Below, in pieces: positions 1 through 13,315 of a DNA stretch of 64,000 bases. How positions within the stretch are numbered: position 1 is the stretch's first letter; every line of letters begins with the position of its first letter. Position numbers and translations under genes: made by a program. The notes under the pieces were generated by a model, which worked only from the letters and a program-made list of their open reading frames with translations, ran no database searches and was not told the DNA's origin. Source of the DNA: Steromphala cineraria (Eukaryota > Mollusca > Gastropoda > Trochida > Trochidae); contig OU744736.1 in NCBI GenBank assembly GCA_916613615.1, forward strand, positions 12,783,724 through 12,847,723, in the 5' to 3' direction.

Positions 1-297
1 ATGTTAGCAATATTTCAATATGTGGGTTTTAAATTTGCGCTTTTATATCAAATTCTTACTTTCATATTTCATATATTTTACTTTCGAACTTACGTATGTT
101 CTACCCTTTAACTTTACCCCACGTGACGTATCTTCTTTCATGTAAGGGTTTTAAGTAATAAACAACATCATTTTAACTTCTTTAGCATGATAAGATACGA
201 TGAGAATTAGTTAGTTGATGTTGTCAAGGATCAGTTAAACGCAGAAATTGATATTTATGTAACGTTTGATGATTAATATAAATTAAATAAGTTTTCA
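1..297. other. AT-rich stretch, nothing recognised
   Basis: No open frame with recognisable coding content and no repeat ends are seen. The sequence is AT-rich and leads directly into a pearl-like repeat that begins with a T-run followed by AGCTCATCA. Confidence 0.5.
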
Positions 298-826
298 TTT
301 TTAGCTCATCAGGGTCCCGTTGCACAAAACACTAAGGTGGACTTATGGCATGGCGTGGTGTCCGGCGTACGTACGTCCGTCCGTCCGGAAACTTTGTGCA
401 TTTCTTCCCCCGGAACATTAGGCAAAGAAAGATGAAACTTTGTGTACTGACTCCTTTACTAGTGAGGATTATAAATTAAAGCATTGGTGGCCCTGTGGTT
501 CCTAATAAGGGCTACAGGGAACACGCCCTTTAAACATTTTTCATCTTCTTTTCCAAATGCATAAGGCATAGAAAGCTGTACATACTCCTTAATTAATGAG
601 TTTAATAATTTATAGCTTTGGTGGTCCTGTGGTCCCTAATGAGGGCCACAAGGGCCACGTCCTTAAAACTTATTTCCATCTTCTTCTCTTGAAGCATAAT
701 GCTGAAACTTTGTGTTCAGACTTTCTGACTAGTTAGGATTATAAATATAATGCATAGCTTTGTTGGCCCTGTGTCCTCTAAATAAGGTCCACAGGGGTCA
801 CTCTCTTAAAAGAACTATTTTCATCT
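298..826 (+). mobile_element. Degenerate family-A pearl-like element (left part)
   Basis: It starts with TTTTTAGCTCATCAGG and GGCTTATGGCATGGCGTGG, then a short GTCC tract around 365-395. Diverged core units follow, with repeated phrases such as 'ccctgtggttcctaataagggc' cut short here and 'tttcatcttctt'. The same unit structure occurs in the better-preserved elements at 31.6, 38.8 and 49.3 kb. The right-hand terminal hairpin is not found. Degenerate core-like phrases continue to about 1330, after a foldback element inserted at 834. No coding capacity is seen. Confidence 0.7.
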
Positions 827-833
827 TCCTCTC

Positions 834-1082
834 CATCCTGTCTCCGGGTACGAACGTTACGCGAACTCCACTAATCTGTACCCTGGGATCAGAAGCTAGA
901 TTCACTCGCGCGGCCGGACTAGCCAATCAAATCATCTTCTCGTTCAAATTTTATCGAGAAGGTGGCGAGAAAATGATTTGATTGGCTGTATCCCAAGTCA
1001 GGCCGCGCGAGTGAATCTAGCTTCTGATCCCAGGGTACATATTAGTGGAGTTAGTGTAACATTCGTACCCGGAGACAGGATG
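834..1082. mobile_element. 249-bp foldback MITE, CATCCTGTCTC family, 7-bp TSD
   Basis: Two arms of about 115 bp are near-perfect reverse complements, starting CATCCTGTCTCCGGGTACGA and ending with its complement, around a short loop near 955. The element is bracketed by an exact 7-bp direct repeat TCCTCTC (827-833 and 1083-1089), which reads as a target-site duplication. Related termini recur at 25635 and 46037. It lies inside a degenerate pearl-like repeat, so it inserted later than that repeat. No coding capacity is seen. Confidence 0.85.
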
Positions 1083-1330
1083 TCCTCTCAAGAAACATAA
1101 GGCCGAGAATGCTGAAATCTTGCGAGGAAACTCCTATTAGCGAGGATTGTAATCTACAGCTTGGTGACCCTATGGCCCATAAAAGTGGCTTTGTGAACCT
1201 TTGGATTTATTATCAATTGACTATTTGGCAATTTCCATTTCTAAATTGATTGCCTGTATCTGAAATCACAACGCCTACATACTTAATCTTAGGATTGGTG
1301 ACCTTGTGGCCCCTACTGATTGGGGAACCT

Positions 1331-3553
1331 ACACAAATTTAACTAACAATTCTGGCGGAAGGCAATCATAGGTTGGTTATGATTAAAAACATTTAAGGTA
1401 AAAATCGTTCACTTGTGACAGGTGCGAATCCCCTGGTGAGCTGTAGCACGACATGACCGTGCAGTTCTTGCACCGCGCTTGATTTTCATTGTAAACGTGT
1501 ATACTACGTGGAGACGGATACAGGCATTTGAAGGAGAGAAAATATAAACATTTATAAACGTGGTCATACAACAAAATGAGTAATTTTGGTATATAACATT
1601 CTCCACAACTATTTAGGGTTCTGGCGGTTCTGTTCTACTGTAATCAGGTAATATGGTCTCACGCGTTAAATAAATGCGCATTTTATCCTGAAAGCAGACG
1701 TATATTTGCATTTTACGTACGCCTCTTACTAATAACGATTAGGGTAATTGTTCATCTACCAAGAGCATAAATTGCCAGGTATGAATAAACTTTGCAGTCT
1801 CAAAAGGCATGAAATGTCCTAGGCTTAATATAGGCTTAACATTGGCATAACAAAACATCTATATTTTGCTTCTTTTACATCAATAATCACTTTTGTTTTA
1901 GAATAATGACCCTTTTGAAATTACGTTAATAATTTCACCATTTATTGATCTTGTTAAACTTGATTCTTGATTACCAAACTTTTTAAAAAAGTTCATTTTT
2001 TTAAATACGCGTCAAATTTGAAAGTCGCACTCTTACTCCGGGGCAATATGGTGACCAGTTTGTTTACTTTGCAATAATTGCACGTGCAAAGCATGGAGTT
2101 CCCTGCATCCCGTTCAATCAAGTCAGCTTGTACTATTGGAGAGACATGAAACCGAACCTGTTTTTTGACCAACCCTGACGCCAGATTTCAATGGGGTGAC
2201 TCGAAACAGTTTATACTAGGGTCATGCTCTATTTATTGCGATCATTTTGGTTTAAGGAGAAACACTATCATCAATATGGTCAAAAGACGTCGAATATATC
2301 TCGTGAAGTTCAAACGATATGAGCGTGCTTTTTCAGATGGTCGAAGTGAGGGGTTTGGTTGAGCGTGAAAACTCCAGCGTGAAAAAAACTCGTAGGTTCA
2401 GATAAAAATCAAAATAATGAAACAACTCAATATACTACATGGTGGTGTAAGCTCAAAATAATATCAATCTAAAATGTTCGGTCGTTCAAAGATGATGACG
2501 CCCAAAATAGTTCATTCGACCAACAGCTATGCAAATATATGTACGACAATATTTCAAAAGCTGGTGTCTGGTGAACGTAGAGTATGCAAAGTTATACCTA
2601 TATTATATACGTACATGGACCGTATACCTTGTAACTTCGGATCGTTTGCATAACTACTCGCCGCGTGCCCAGATATACCGCTGGTGTATATCCGTTTAGT
2701 GAATGCTAACAATTTATACATACATTTTACGGAACCAGGCTGATGGTAAATTGTAAATATGTGTTGACAGATTTCTCCTCAATCGGTGTTCATGATAAGC
2801 GTGTCGGTTTTTAACCATACTAGATCCACTAATCGACAGTGATCCGAGTATAACTAAACACACTTCGTATTGGCAGTAATTTCGGATCATATTCTTAGTG
2901 GACGTTTGAGGTTAACTTACCCGTCCAATGCTGACGAGTATTTCTACGCACAGGGATTTATACGGACTTTCGGATCTTTTAGGACGGATCCGAAACTACG
3001 GTGAATACTACGCGATCACTGCAAAATACCACTGCTGGGGTACGCTGTCAAGGCAACTTGCGGGATAGTGAGAACCCGAACGCCATATCTGGACTTCGTC
3101 TTCTGTGTAGTGCGTATCGTTTTTGTTCATTTCTTTTAACTGTGCATACGAGAATCGTGGTGCATTGTGTGATGATGTCATTTTTTATATGCATTGTTTA
3201 CATATTTAAGATTAGCAATATCAGGGATATTTTAGCACCAACAAAATAAATGTTTTAAATGAGATCTTGTCCTTATTATTATTATTTCGTCCGGAAAAAA
3301 GAATTTCACAAGCATCTTGAGAAAAAATTTGTAGAAACGTTTTATTATGTTTTTTTACCCTTTGTAATCTTGGTGTAGACATTTCAAATTTCATTTCAAG
3401 AAACTAAATGTCAATAATTAGCGACTAGAAACATCTTTTAAATCAAAGTTACCTTATTTAGACTGTCAACAAAGGAACGAACATATTCCGAGTACAAAAA
3501 CTGGATAGCGCCTTCTGTATTGTGAAAAAAAAATCACGACATAATTGTTTGCG
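1331..3553. other. Intergenic, nothing recognised
   Basis: Several short open frames occur (for example 2165-2362 and 3001-3249). None has a domain I recognise, convincing splice partners or compositional contrast. I annotate no gene here. Confidence 0.5.
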
Positions 3554-4910
3554 TGGGGCAGTACGTTTTGAGGGGGAATAAAAAGGTGATGTCAGGAAAA
3601 TGAAAATCAATGGTTCCATTTGAAAGACTATGAATTTAAACTAAATCGAGCAGTCATAATTCAAATATATAACTTAAATTTAGCCATGAGATTCCCTTTT
3701 ATTACACAAAAGGAATTAAAAGTGTTCACAAAAAAATGGCTGCCAATGGATTTTATGTTTATCTTCATACTTTGTCATTTGACATGGATGATTGGCTTGT
3801 GTAATGAGATTTTTGACAATGTCAAGATATTACATTTAGCATTAACTTACAATTATCAGTGAAAATTTAAAAATATAAAATTATCAAAAAACGTGTTTCT
3901 GCCTCTTTAAAGGGGCAGTAGCACGTTTTTACGGGGAATATAAGGTGATGTCAGGAAAATGAAAATCAATGGTTCCATTTGAAAGACAATGTATTTAAAA
4001 TAAATGAATCATCAATAAATCAAATATATAATATAAAGTTAAGCCATGAGATTCCTTTACTTACACAAAATGAATTAAAGGTGTTCACACAAAAATGGCT
4101 GCCAATGGATTTTATGTGAATCTTTATAATTTGATCTCTGACTATGGATGATTGGTTTGTTTAATTAAATTTTTGACACTATCAAAGGAATACATTTAGC
4201 ATTAACTTATAATTATCAGTAAAAAAATTGAAAATATAAAATTGTCAAAAAACGTGCTACTGCCCCTTTAATATGCTACTAACGATATCGAGTTCCAGTG
4301 TACTACTGCCTTTGTTTGTCCCACTTAACATTCATGATTGTGATTTTACAATAATTTTTTTGTATCCACAAAATCTTAATGTTCTTTTGTATGCAATTAC
4401 TAAAAGCCCTTCAAAGGTATGGGTGTTTATTATCAACAACAGTGAAGTTGGATGTCTTTTGTATGCTATTTTTTTGTTAGTCATAGATCTTGTTATGCTT
4501 TGCTGATGCATGCAGAAAATTGTTGAAAGGCTTTTAATATTGAGTATTAAAGGGGCAGTAGCACGTTTTTAGGGGGAATATAAGGTGATGTCAGGAAAAT
4601 GAAAATAAATGGTTCCAATCCTTAGACAATGTATAAAAACTAAATGGAGCAGTAATAAATCAAATATACACTGTAACGTTAAGCCATGCGATTCCTTTTC
4701 TTACACAAAATGAATTAAAGGTGTTCACACAAAAATGGCTGCCAATGGATTTTATGTGAATCCTCATACTTTGTTCTCTGACTACGGATGATTGGTTTGT
4801 GTTATGAGATTTATGATACTATCAAAGTAATACATTTAGCATTAATTTATAGTTATCAGTGAAAAATTGAAAAAATAAAATTGTCAAAAAACGAGCTACT
4901 GCCCCTTGAA
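3554..4910. repeat. Three ~355-bp TTAA-flanked MITEs (two abutting, one 280 bp further on)
   Basis: Copies lie at about 3554-3910 (degenerate), 3911-4267 and 4551-4910. The better copies have terminal inverted repeats AGGGGCAGTAGCACG / CGTGCTACTGCCCCT. Copy 2 is flanked by TTAA on both sides (3907-3910, 4268-4271) and copy 3 has TTAA on its left (4547-4550). TTAA duplications are typical of piggyBac-like elements, so a piggyBac-derived MITE is inferred. Internal sequence is shared, including 'ggtgatgtcaggaaaatg' and 'atggctgccaatggatttta'. Inverted relatives occur in intron 1 of both ADGF copies (29564-29904 and 56219-56325). Confidence 0.75.
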
Positions 4911-6375
4911 GGAATTTTGCTCTAAGTTGGTCTCTTTCTTACATTGAACCTGAAAAATGAAGTCATCAAATTCAAGAAGAGTATTAACGGAGTGGAAAAA
5001 TGGCTGAAACTAAAATACCAGTGTCAACTTAGTGTCTTTATCAATAACCTCGTAAAGGAATTTTTTTACATATATGTATACTTTTATAACTACCCATCAA
5101 TTTCCAAGTTTCAACATTTAGTGATTCAGACAATGGTTAACTTTTGACAACATATTTTATTTTCTGTCATCCTTTACACACATAACGTGTAGGGATATCC
5201 TTATATGTCGTCTCTTTTAATTTTTCCAAAATGTATTTCGAATCTTGAAATAAATTGAAAAGCCCATATAATTAATTATTTAATACATACATCATTACAT
5301 GTATGTATGTTTAATTTGACACATCTTTACAGATCGATGACAAGAAATAATACATCTAACTGCATCGTTAGCTAGTTTACTATTTCTCAAGTTGTTTCGC
5401 CTAATTGCATCCATAATATCGTCGGAGAATGTGCAAATGTACACCCAGGTAAATAAAATCATGAAAACGCCAAGTCTCTGATGTTCATTCTTTCAACATG
5501 CAAACCTACTTGGACTTATGAATATAAACTATACGAAATAAACTATTCTGTTCAAAATTGGAAATTAGAATCCTTTATCAACGCCAGCCTTAATATTGGT
5601 AGATTGGCAGACTGGTTTCACTCAATGAATATAAAGCAACATTGTTATTTGTTATGCATTTGTTATTTGTCATTTCATCGATATCAAAATGAAATGCAGA
5701 ATAGTACAAATCGAGCAGTACAAGCTAGATGCTTTACCATTAATACGCCAAAATGATGGAAAATAAATAATCGAAATAATAAAAACAAATCTTTTTTTAA
5801 TATTCCTTTAAAAGATTCAGAAATTCGAATTTTATGGAAATGTTATGTAGAATACGCTTAAGCATAAACGCTATAATCACTAACTAACATTTACTAAAAG
5901 ATACGGTCGTCATAAAGATGATTATATACTAGGAAGTAAGTGAGTAATACAAGTATAAACCATATCAATAACTTATGAATATACTTTAAAAAAAAGAAAG
6001 TATTCCAATGCATCGACATTGCACTTATCGATACAATAGTACCTATTGATTAGCAATATCGATCTCTCCAAAACCGGGAAACAACTCTTTAACATTGCAT
6101 GTGCAATCTGTCCCGCTTGTCAACTCGATTGTAACTAATACTCCCTTGTGTAGATTACCTTCAATCACGTGACCTGAATGCGATTTTCTGAAGGGATTAT
6201 CGGCAAGCGAGATTAATTTAGTTGGGAAAAGGATTTGTTATTGTCCATAGAAACTGAGTTTGATTCAGATTCTAGTAGAAACGTGAGTGTGCTTTCAAAC
6301 AGCAAGGAGCGACACTTAGCTCTGTTATATATTTTAGCAGTGTATACTTGTATATGATATAAGTATAAGAAGAAA
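4911..6375. other. Intergenic sequence upstream of the first gene
   Basis: AT-rich, with no recognisable coding exon. It should hold the promoter and 5' UTR of the plus-strand gene starting at 6376, but no clear TATA box or initiator can be assigned with confidence. Confidence 0.4.
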
Positions 6376-8328
6376 ATGGCATCCCTCACCCAAAACACAG
6401 ACCCAACAAAGAAAGCAGAGATCGTCGAGTAAGTATTGTTAATCTAGATTTGAATAGTTGAAGTTATTTCAGTGGCGTTTTGGTAAACATACTATGTTAA
6501 AAACACATTAATAATATTTAAGACAAAATACACAATACAACAGAACAAATGTATAATATAACTTTTTTTAAATATTTAGCTGTTCGATCTAAAGTTTAAA
6601 GAGACAAATGTACGAAACCATAAATATTTAATGCTACAAACCAGGGAAGTAAAACTAACATCCCTGTACAAACTAGACAATCTTCGTTTTCTATCAGTTA
6701 AGACTGTCTTCTTATTTACTGCTTTCGTGTATTAAATCATTTATGCGTTGCAAGGATGACTTCAACAAATCTTGAATTATTTGTTCTCATAAAAACCCTG
6801 ACGACTTTCGTACGTGTGGGTGACAATGGGTGTTGGGTTTGCAGCAATAACATACGGAAAGGAATACTCTTAAGTTGCCTTACAATAAGTTTCCTTCGTC
6901 CGCATCAGGAACGAAATACGATTAAGAGGATACAATGTGATTTGCCATTTGTGATATGAGAATAAAGCAACATTAATCATATTCTAATGATACTTTCCAG
7001 ATCTGTGAGACCTGTTATTCACGACTTCCATCACCAAGACAGCATGTTCGGGGTATGTATAAGATGACTTCTAGTGGAATATTGAGAATCATTGGTAGAA
7101 GATCCGTACCAAACCCATCAGTTCAACGTCTCGGCCAAAAGAGATTTCTACCTTTTATTTGATACGATTTCACATTGCCGTTGGACGATTCTCAAGCTGT
7201 TACATTGTTATCAGCGAAGAGTATTTAAATAATACACATCTTTGTGCCTTAATTAACGATTCTATTGCTGGATTTGATCAATATACTTTAGTTAACACTG
7301 TCTCAACTACTTGGCACCCGTCCATCAGATTTCACATAAAAGAAGCGTGAAACCGGTAGAGTGTTTCAAGATAACTTTGACGATTATTTATGTAGCAGTT
7401 AAGTAAACATATAGTGAATTGTAAAATTTCAAAACTTTAAAGGACAAGTGTGATATATCACGAACTTCTCCATTATCAACATTTTTGGCCATTCTTAAAA
7501 AAAGCAAAGTTAACGAATGTCAACCCCTCGTCTATGAATTATCAATCTAAATAAATTTAGATCAACAGATTTTTTATTTTGTCATACTGTATGACCAAAT
7601 ATAAAACCTGTTGATCTAAATTTATTTAGATTGATGAATTATTGTCTACAAACTAATTGTGATGTGTAGGCCTGTCTTCGAAGCAGACCACAGGCATTAA
7701 CACTGAAATTAATTATGCTACTTATTTTCTGATGTATTGCCTAAAGGCCGTATTACCAGAAAGATGAGACAGAAAGAGAGTGCAATGCAGGTGGAATATA
7801 AACAATTGATTTTCTCTTTGTTCGTAAACTAAACCCACATATTTTTCGAACCAAAAAAAGATGTTTGTTAGCTAGAAGTTTTAATTTTTTGTAATTGAAA
7901 AAAAAAAAACGCAATAAAAGCCAAAATATTTCATTTGACTTAATTTTCTCTTTCAGAACTCTTTCCAACCGAAATCACACTTTATTGTGCACCCTGACTG
8001 GGTATCGGAGGGCAAGAACGCCCCAACAGCCATGCCACTGGAGCGCCCCCCTTGGGCGTGGGAACAGCCAAGATACAGACAGAATGTCCAGTACCCGATC
8101 ACTTACAGAACACCAAGGTACAGCAAGGAGGAGAAACCGGTTCCAACGGTACCCTACCAACCGAGCTGGGCCACCTACCATCAGCCAGGGGGTGGGGGAT
8201 CTACTGCCGTGTCCCAGGGTCCAACTGAAAGTGTCCCCCAGGGAATGAACGAGTGGGAAATCTGTGCCCCGCCCCCAACTACCAGCCGGGAACAGAGGGA
8301 GCGGTTTCACTGGCATCTGCATTTCTAG
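6376..8328 (+). CDS. Uncharacterised 158-aa Pro/Trp-rich protein, three exons
   Basis: Exons are 6376-6428, 7001-7052 and 7957-8328, joined by consensus introns (donors GTAAGT and GTATGT, acceptors TTTCCAG and TTTCAG) in matching phases, ending at TAG 8326-8328. The 158-residue product begins MASLTQNTDPTKKAEIVE and has no signal peptide or membrane segment. The C-terminal 120 residues are rich in Pro, Trp, Tyr, Gln and Arg, with PPWAWEQPRYRQ, repeated 'TYRTPRY'-like strings, a GGGG run and a charged end. Exon 3 is clearly GC-richer than its surroundings, which supports coding. I do not recognise the family. Short Pro/Tyr/Trp-rich proteins of this kind include ciliary microtubule-associated proteins, but that is only a compositional analogy. 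The start is the first in-frame ATG of exon 1. Confidence 0.72.
7543..7633. mobile_element. 91-bp palindromic MITE in intron 2, 9-bp TSD
   Basis: The termini CAATCTAAATAAATTTAGAT and their exact reverse complement enclose a short AT-rich centre. An exact 9-bp direct repeat ATGAATTAT flanks it (7534-7542 and 7634-7642). It lies in intron 2 of the small Pro/Trp-rich gene. A second copy is at 8476-8560. Confidence 0.85.
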
Positions 8329-8475
8329 ATTTATTCAATGGAATATCTAAAATAATCACTGTGACTTATATTATGTTATTTAATCTTCAGTCTTTTATGC
8401 GATATGTTTGACTTGCTGAATGATGACCCAGACTGTATAGAGGCTCCTATTTGTATACACAGTCACAAAGCAGGA

Positions 8476-8560
8476 CAATCGAAATAATTTTAGATCAACA
8501 GGTTTTTTGTCATACAGTATGAAAAATATATAATCTGTTGATCTAAATTTATTTAGATTG
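8476..8560. mobile_element. Second copy of the 91-bp palindromic MITE, degenerate left arm
   Basis: It shares TTTAGATCAACAGG..., the central 'gtcatac-gtatg' block and the right end ATCTAAATTTATTTAGATTG with the element at 7543. The left arm is decayed. Flanks AAAGCAGGA (8467-8475) and GAAGCAGAA (8561-8569) match at 7 of 9 positions, in keeping with an aged 9-bp target duplication. It sits just downstream of the stop codon of the first gene, probably in its 3' UTR. Confidence 0.7.
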
Positions 8561-11500
8561 GAAGCAGAACTTTTCTAGATCTACCATGCTTTAGAGGTCC
8601 ATCCATGAGTTGAACATTAAAAAGGGTGGACAAAAAAGACATCCTTGCTAACCAACAGTTATTAGAAAAGTTTATGTTGACATAAGCATGAAAGTAGAAG
8701 GATTTTTAATATTGTAAAATTGTGTTTGTGTTTCTTTTGGAATATACTCTGTACAGCTTTTTAACCTCATACATATTTGTGACTTGTATAGGTATCATTT
8801 GGCAAGATTTTGGAGAGTTAACATGTATATAGTGTACATTTTGAAAGTATGTTTGCAAATAGAAATTTTTACTTAGTTCTTTCCGTTTAAAAGTATTGAA
8901 AGTGTCTAGCATTTCATATTTTTTATATTTCTATGTAACATTGCTGACAAATTTCATTAAAAACTATTTAGAACATTAAAAAGTGTTTTGAGTTAAATTT
9001 TCCTCTGTTTGTCCTAACAAACATTTGGGATGTACACAAGAAGGTTCTCTTTGAACCATAATTATGTACCTTTATTAAAAGGGTTTAGAACAGGGGAACT
9101 TAATGAAGAGTCATAAAAGGTTCTTTCTGCATCTTTCATTAAAGGCATCAGTAATCAATGCTAATAACTTCTTTGGCCTTTTGGGCAAAAAATTCCCAAA
9201 ATTAAATTACCTGTTTTTTTCAAAACATACAGTACAAAAAAGCCCCAAAAAACAGCATTTTTTCTTGAACAAACTTAATCTTTATTTTCATTGCACTGTA
9301 CAGTCTCTAGAAAATATTTTCTTTGAGTCTCGTTAACTAGACGATCTTCCACCACACTTCTATTTTGTAAATGAGAGCAAACCTATTAGCAGGCATGACA
9401 TAGGCAAGTTCAGCTCTGTGACAAGCAATGGCCACTGAAGTTTTTAAAATATATTTTCAGTGATGGCACTTTTGGTTATATGAAAATTGGCATCAAATAC
9501 ATTAATGAAGATTGAGAGTAATGGAAGTAAAATATTATTTGTTTATGATTATGTACATTTAACATTGATAAATTCAAGTCATCATAATTAACTGACAATT
9601 GTCATTCAATATATGTTCAATTTACTATATGTTACTTATCCGCAATTAATATATTGTAGGAGATAATTTACAGTTTAAATGAAATCTTCACTACTAAAAG
9701 CTAAATACTAACAAATGGCAAATATTTTCAGTAATCATTAATTCCTCAAATGCATTGCAACCCAGGGGTTCCATTTAATGCGAAGGTCTGGTCTGTATAT
9801 TTTAAGGCCTGAATTGACGCTCACAAACATTTTCGGAATAAGTGATTTGTTATTTATCCGGTAGTGCATATGTATCAGATTATTTCTGCTAAAATTCAGA
9901 TAAAAAATCATTCGGTTTGTACATGGAAGGAGGATTTTCTATCAGTCTCATAAACTTTTTTTGTACAACCAAGGATATATTGAAACCTGGGCTATATTCA
10001 CTTTATATCCCCATTGACCCCTGGGTTGAATTGAAGACTTAAGGATCATTCTATATATATAAAAAATCGACTTAAGATATGCCATGAACTATGACTATCA
10101 CCTATCACATGACCTTGGTACTAAGAAAAAACTGATATCATGTCAACATCTTCTACAATTCTCAAAAATTTCATAAATTTTATACTATGGTACATTTTGA
10201 ACAAATAAGAATTATTAACAATTTCTCACATACATGAGTAGGTGTTACAGAGTATAGTTGAGACCGCTGTGTCCAGGTTGGGTTTATCTGGACAGGAATA
10301 CTGTTGATCAAATAAAGAAATGGTTCATGTCACAAAAAGGACAATACATTATCTTTAACTTCAGCACACCTAAATGTTCAACAGTGCTTGTGATAAGGAC
10401 TTAAGTTCCCTGAGTGTATATTCACATTTTCTCACTTTAGTTTTCTGATTGTCTCAAAACAACTTCTTAAATTTTTGGAACATTAATACCAATTACCCAA
10501 TTCTATTTCAGTTATTGTAAAAAGTTACTCTTTTCAATTTCCCCTAAGTCATAACTGTAACATTGAGAGCTGAATACAACATTTGGCACCTAGTAACAAA
10601 GAATGGTTTGATAAATAGCTAATATAACAGGGCAATGGGTCCTGATTTTAAAGCCCTCGTAAAATCTGTTCTTGACAATGCAAATATAGAATTTACCATA
10701 GCACTCAGATGCCTGCAGTCAGTGTTTGAAACTAGACCAGTTTATCAATAAGTAACACTAGATCTTGACAGATCTTTAATGGTTTATCCCATTTGCATCT
10801 AATTTATAGAGTACATGTATTACACTTTCATGTTTTTGACTCTTAAAGCCTCTTTCAAACATTGCTAAAACCAGGACCCAGGAGTAACATGATTTGTAAC
10901 AATACAACAAATATCAACATGACAATATAACAAGGTTGAAGATAATAACGGTGAAGACAGTAATACATAGTATATCGTAAACAAGAGAAGAAATGACCTC
11001 TATCATTGGCAGAATAAAAGTTTCAAAATTTTGACTACTGGGATGAAACTTGTTCCACTGGAAGAACTCTCCCCACACGGTCTGACAACAAACCATTAAG
11101 TCGCATGTTCTGACATAAGCTCAGTTTACCAATCACAAGATCTCCAGCAAGAGCATGTTTAAGAGGTAACTAAACAACCTTTCATTTAATACTACTTTTT
11201 TTCTAACAAATAAATGATTTTGTTAAAAAACAAGCAAAAAGTTAGTTTGACACAAAATCATTCACAACTTTGATAAAAATAGTATTTAATGAAAGTAAGT
11301 TTGGTATTCTGTTTATTCTATGCCCTAAACATCAAACAAACTTGCTGACAGTGTGCTGAACTAACATTTCTGTGAGTCAGCTGCCATTGTGACGACATCC
11401 TTACATTGTGATGTCACATCAACACACTACTGTCACACTTGCATTGTGTTATTACACCGGTTTAATATTGCTTTATAAATATTACACTGCAGTATCTTAC

Positions 11501-13315
11501 ACAGGCAGAAAAGGGGTCCTATCAGTAGCTAGGGTGAAGTTTGCTGCAAGCTTTCTTTTTGAAAGTAATAAAGTCAGAAGATTGTTAATGACTGGGTTCT
11601 CACTGCAAAACACTGGTAACAGAACATGCTCAAATACAGGAGTTATCAGAGCATGGGGTAAGAAACCTTCCCATGAAATGAGTAAAGTTGCCCTGTCAGT
11701 CAATATTTCAAAACTTTCTTCTGAATACAGTTATTTCAATCAGAGTGAGACCATAGTGATAATTTTTGGTATTGACATAGAAATTTGCGAATTTGACATA
11801 ACTTCGAGGTTATATACAAACATTTTGAAAACAGATCAATGACTCACACTAGCATCATTGATAAGGAACATGGTAAGTAAAATACATCTTGACTCATGGT
11901 AGCACAAAAATAGTATCAAAATCTTTTTCTAAAGTCTAACGTTGCCCTAAACTGTACTAATGAGATTGTATGCGAGTGTACTAACAATACAATGTAATTC
12001 TTGGGGACCTTGCGCCATTGACTGATTTTTTACACACTAAACATATTTGTTGTAGGACAGTATAGTAATGTTCTATTTTCTGTTTATTGAAAACTGCTTT
12101 ATCATCATTACATGATTTTAAGTGAGTAACTCTCGTCTTGAGGAAAGTATGGAAAATATAAAAATGCTTTCTAAATTTCTAGATATCTTTAGCAGTCACT
12201 TGCTGTTATAACAAAAAAACAATCAAAGTTGCTGGTCAATGAACAAACAATTAGTCTTAAAGCAAGAAAATGGCACAGGTTTAGCATATACAATGTACAT
12301 AATCTGTATTCAACCTTAAAACAAACCATATTTTGATATGCAGAACAATGCAATTGAAGAAATAACATAGAAAATATTAGTTAAAGCTTAAGAGCAATAT
12401 CCAGCACCTTTGGTTAGATTGAAAGCAACAAGAATTGCATAAACTGGCACTTTGAACACAGACAGATTCCCACATTAATTGATTATTGATTATCGATTAT
12501 CAGGACTACTGTCAATATTCTTATTTCAAATCATTTTTGAAAAACATTGAGACAAAACAAACAAATAAGTTATTTGCAAGGCCGACAACAGGGACAATGA
12601 GAGAATACTTCAATCTGATATGTTTATATAAAGAGACATTTCAATAAACTTAGAATCCAGGTTCTTAAGTTCTTAAAAAAACATTTCTCAAGTTCTTTGA
12701 TGCAATTCTTACCCCTTCTTTTACTGAATAAATTGTTGAAATAAACATAAGTTTTCAACCCTAAAGCATATGTAGTAAACACAATAGCAAAGGTCATATA
12801 CACACTTTCCTTGCAAAAGTTATTTTGCCTTTTACATGTTTTTGCCGAACAACCATAAATCTTCGTGAAGCAAAATCCTGTATGACTAGCTTGAATGTTT
12901 AATAAAATACAGATTTGTTTCATTTCAATTGACAATGTTGATATTCACACTGATAAAAAATGTGATATCTTTATCTTAACAAATTCAATGTAAGTGACTA
13001 GGGCTCCAACGGATCAAATTATTTGAATCTCGACTCAAATTCTTATCTTTAGCAAATATATCATGAAATATTGATTGTCAGCCTAGATGTTATTCAAATA
13101 TTTGTCAATTTATACATTTGTGGTATATTTTGACATCTATGTCTTGAAATAGCCATGTTGATCATCTCACTTCACATATCATAGACAAACTGTCTGAGAT
13201 AATCTAAATAAGTAACCATGACATCCCCCTTTTGAGTCCTTGAGTCCCCAAACAATGGACTCTATTCCAGCTGAACCTGACTCAGGCTGAACACTTGAGT
13301 ACCTGTGGAAGCCCA
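8561..13315. other. Space between the two convergent genes, no exon recognised
   Basis: This stretch lies between the end of the plus-strand 158-aa gene and the minus-strand TMEM263 gene. AT-rich throughout. ATTAAA variants near 8605, 8958 and 8974 could serve the plus-strand gene. TTTATT near 9066 and 9282 reads as AATAAA on the minus strand and could end a very long TMEM263 3' UTR. The 144-codon open frame at 11408-11842 has no recognised domain and is not annotated. Confidence 0.35.

Noticed and set aside
7975..8322. 115-codon open frame on the minus strand
   Set aside because: It is antisense to the GC-rich last exon of the spliced 158-aa gene and has no independent support.
11408..11842. 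144-codon open frame on the plus strand
   Set aside because: No recognisable domain, AT-driven composition and no splice partners; it lies in the space between genes or in a TMEM263 3' UTR.
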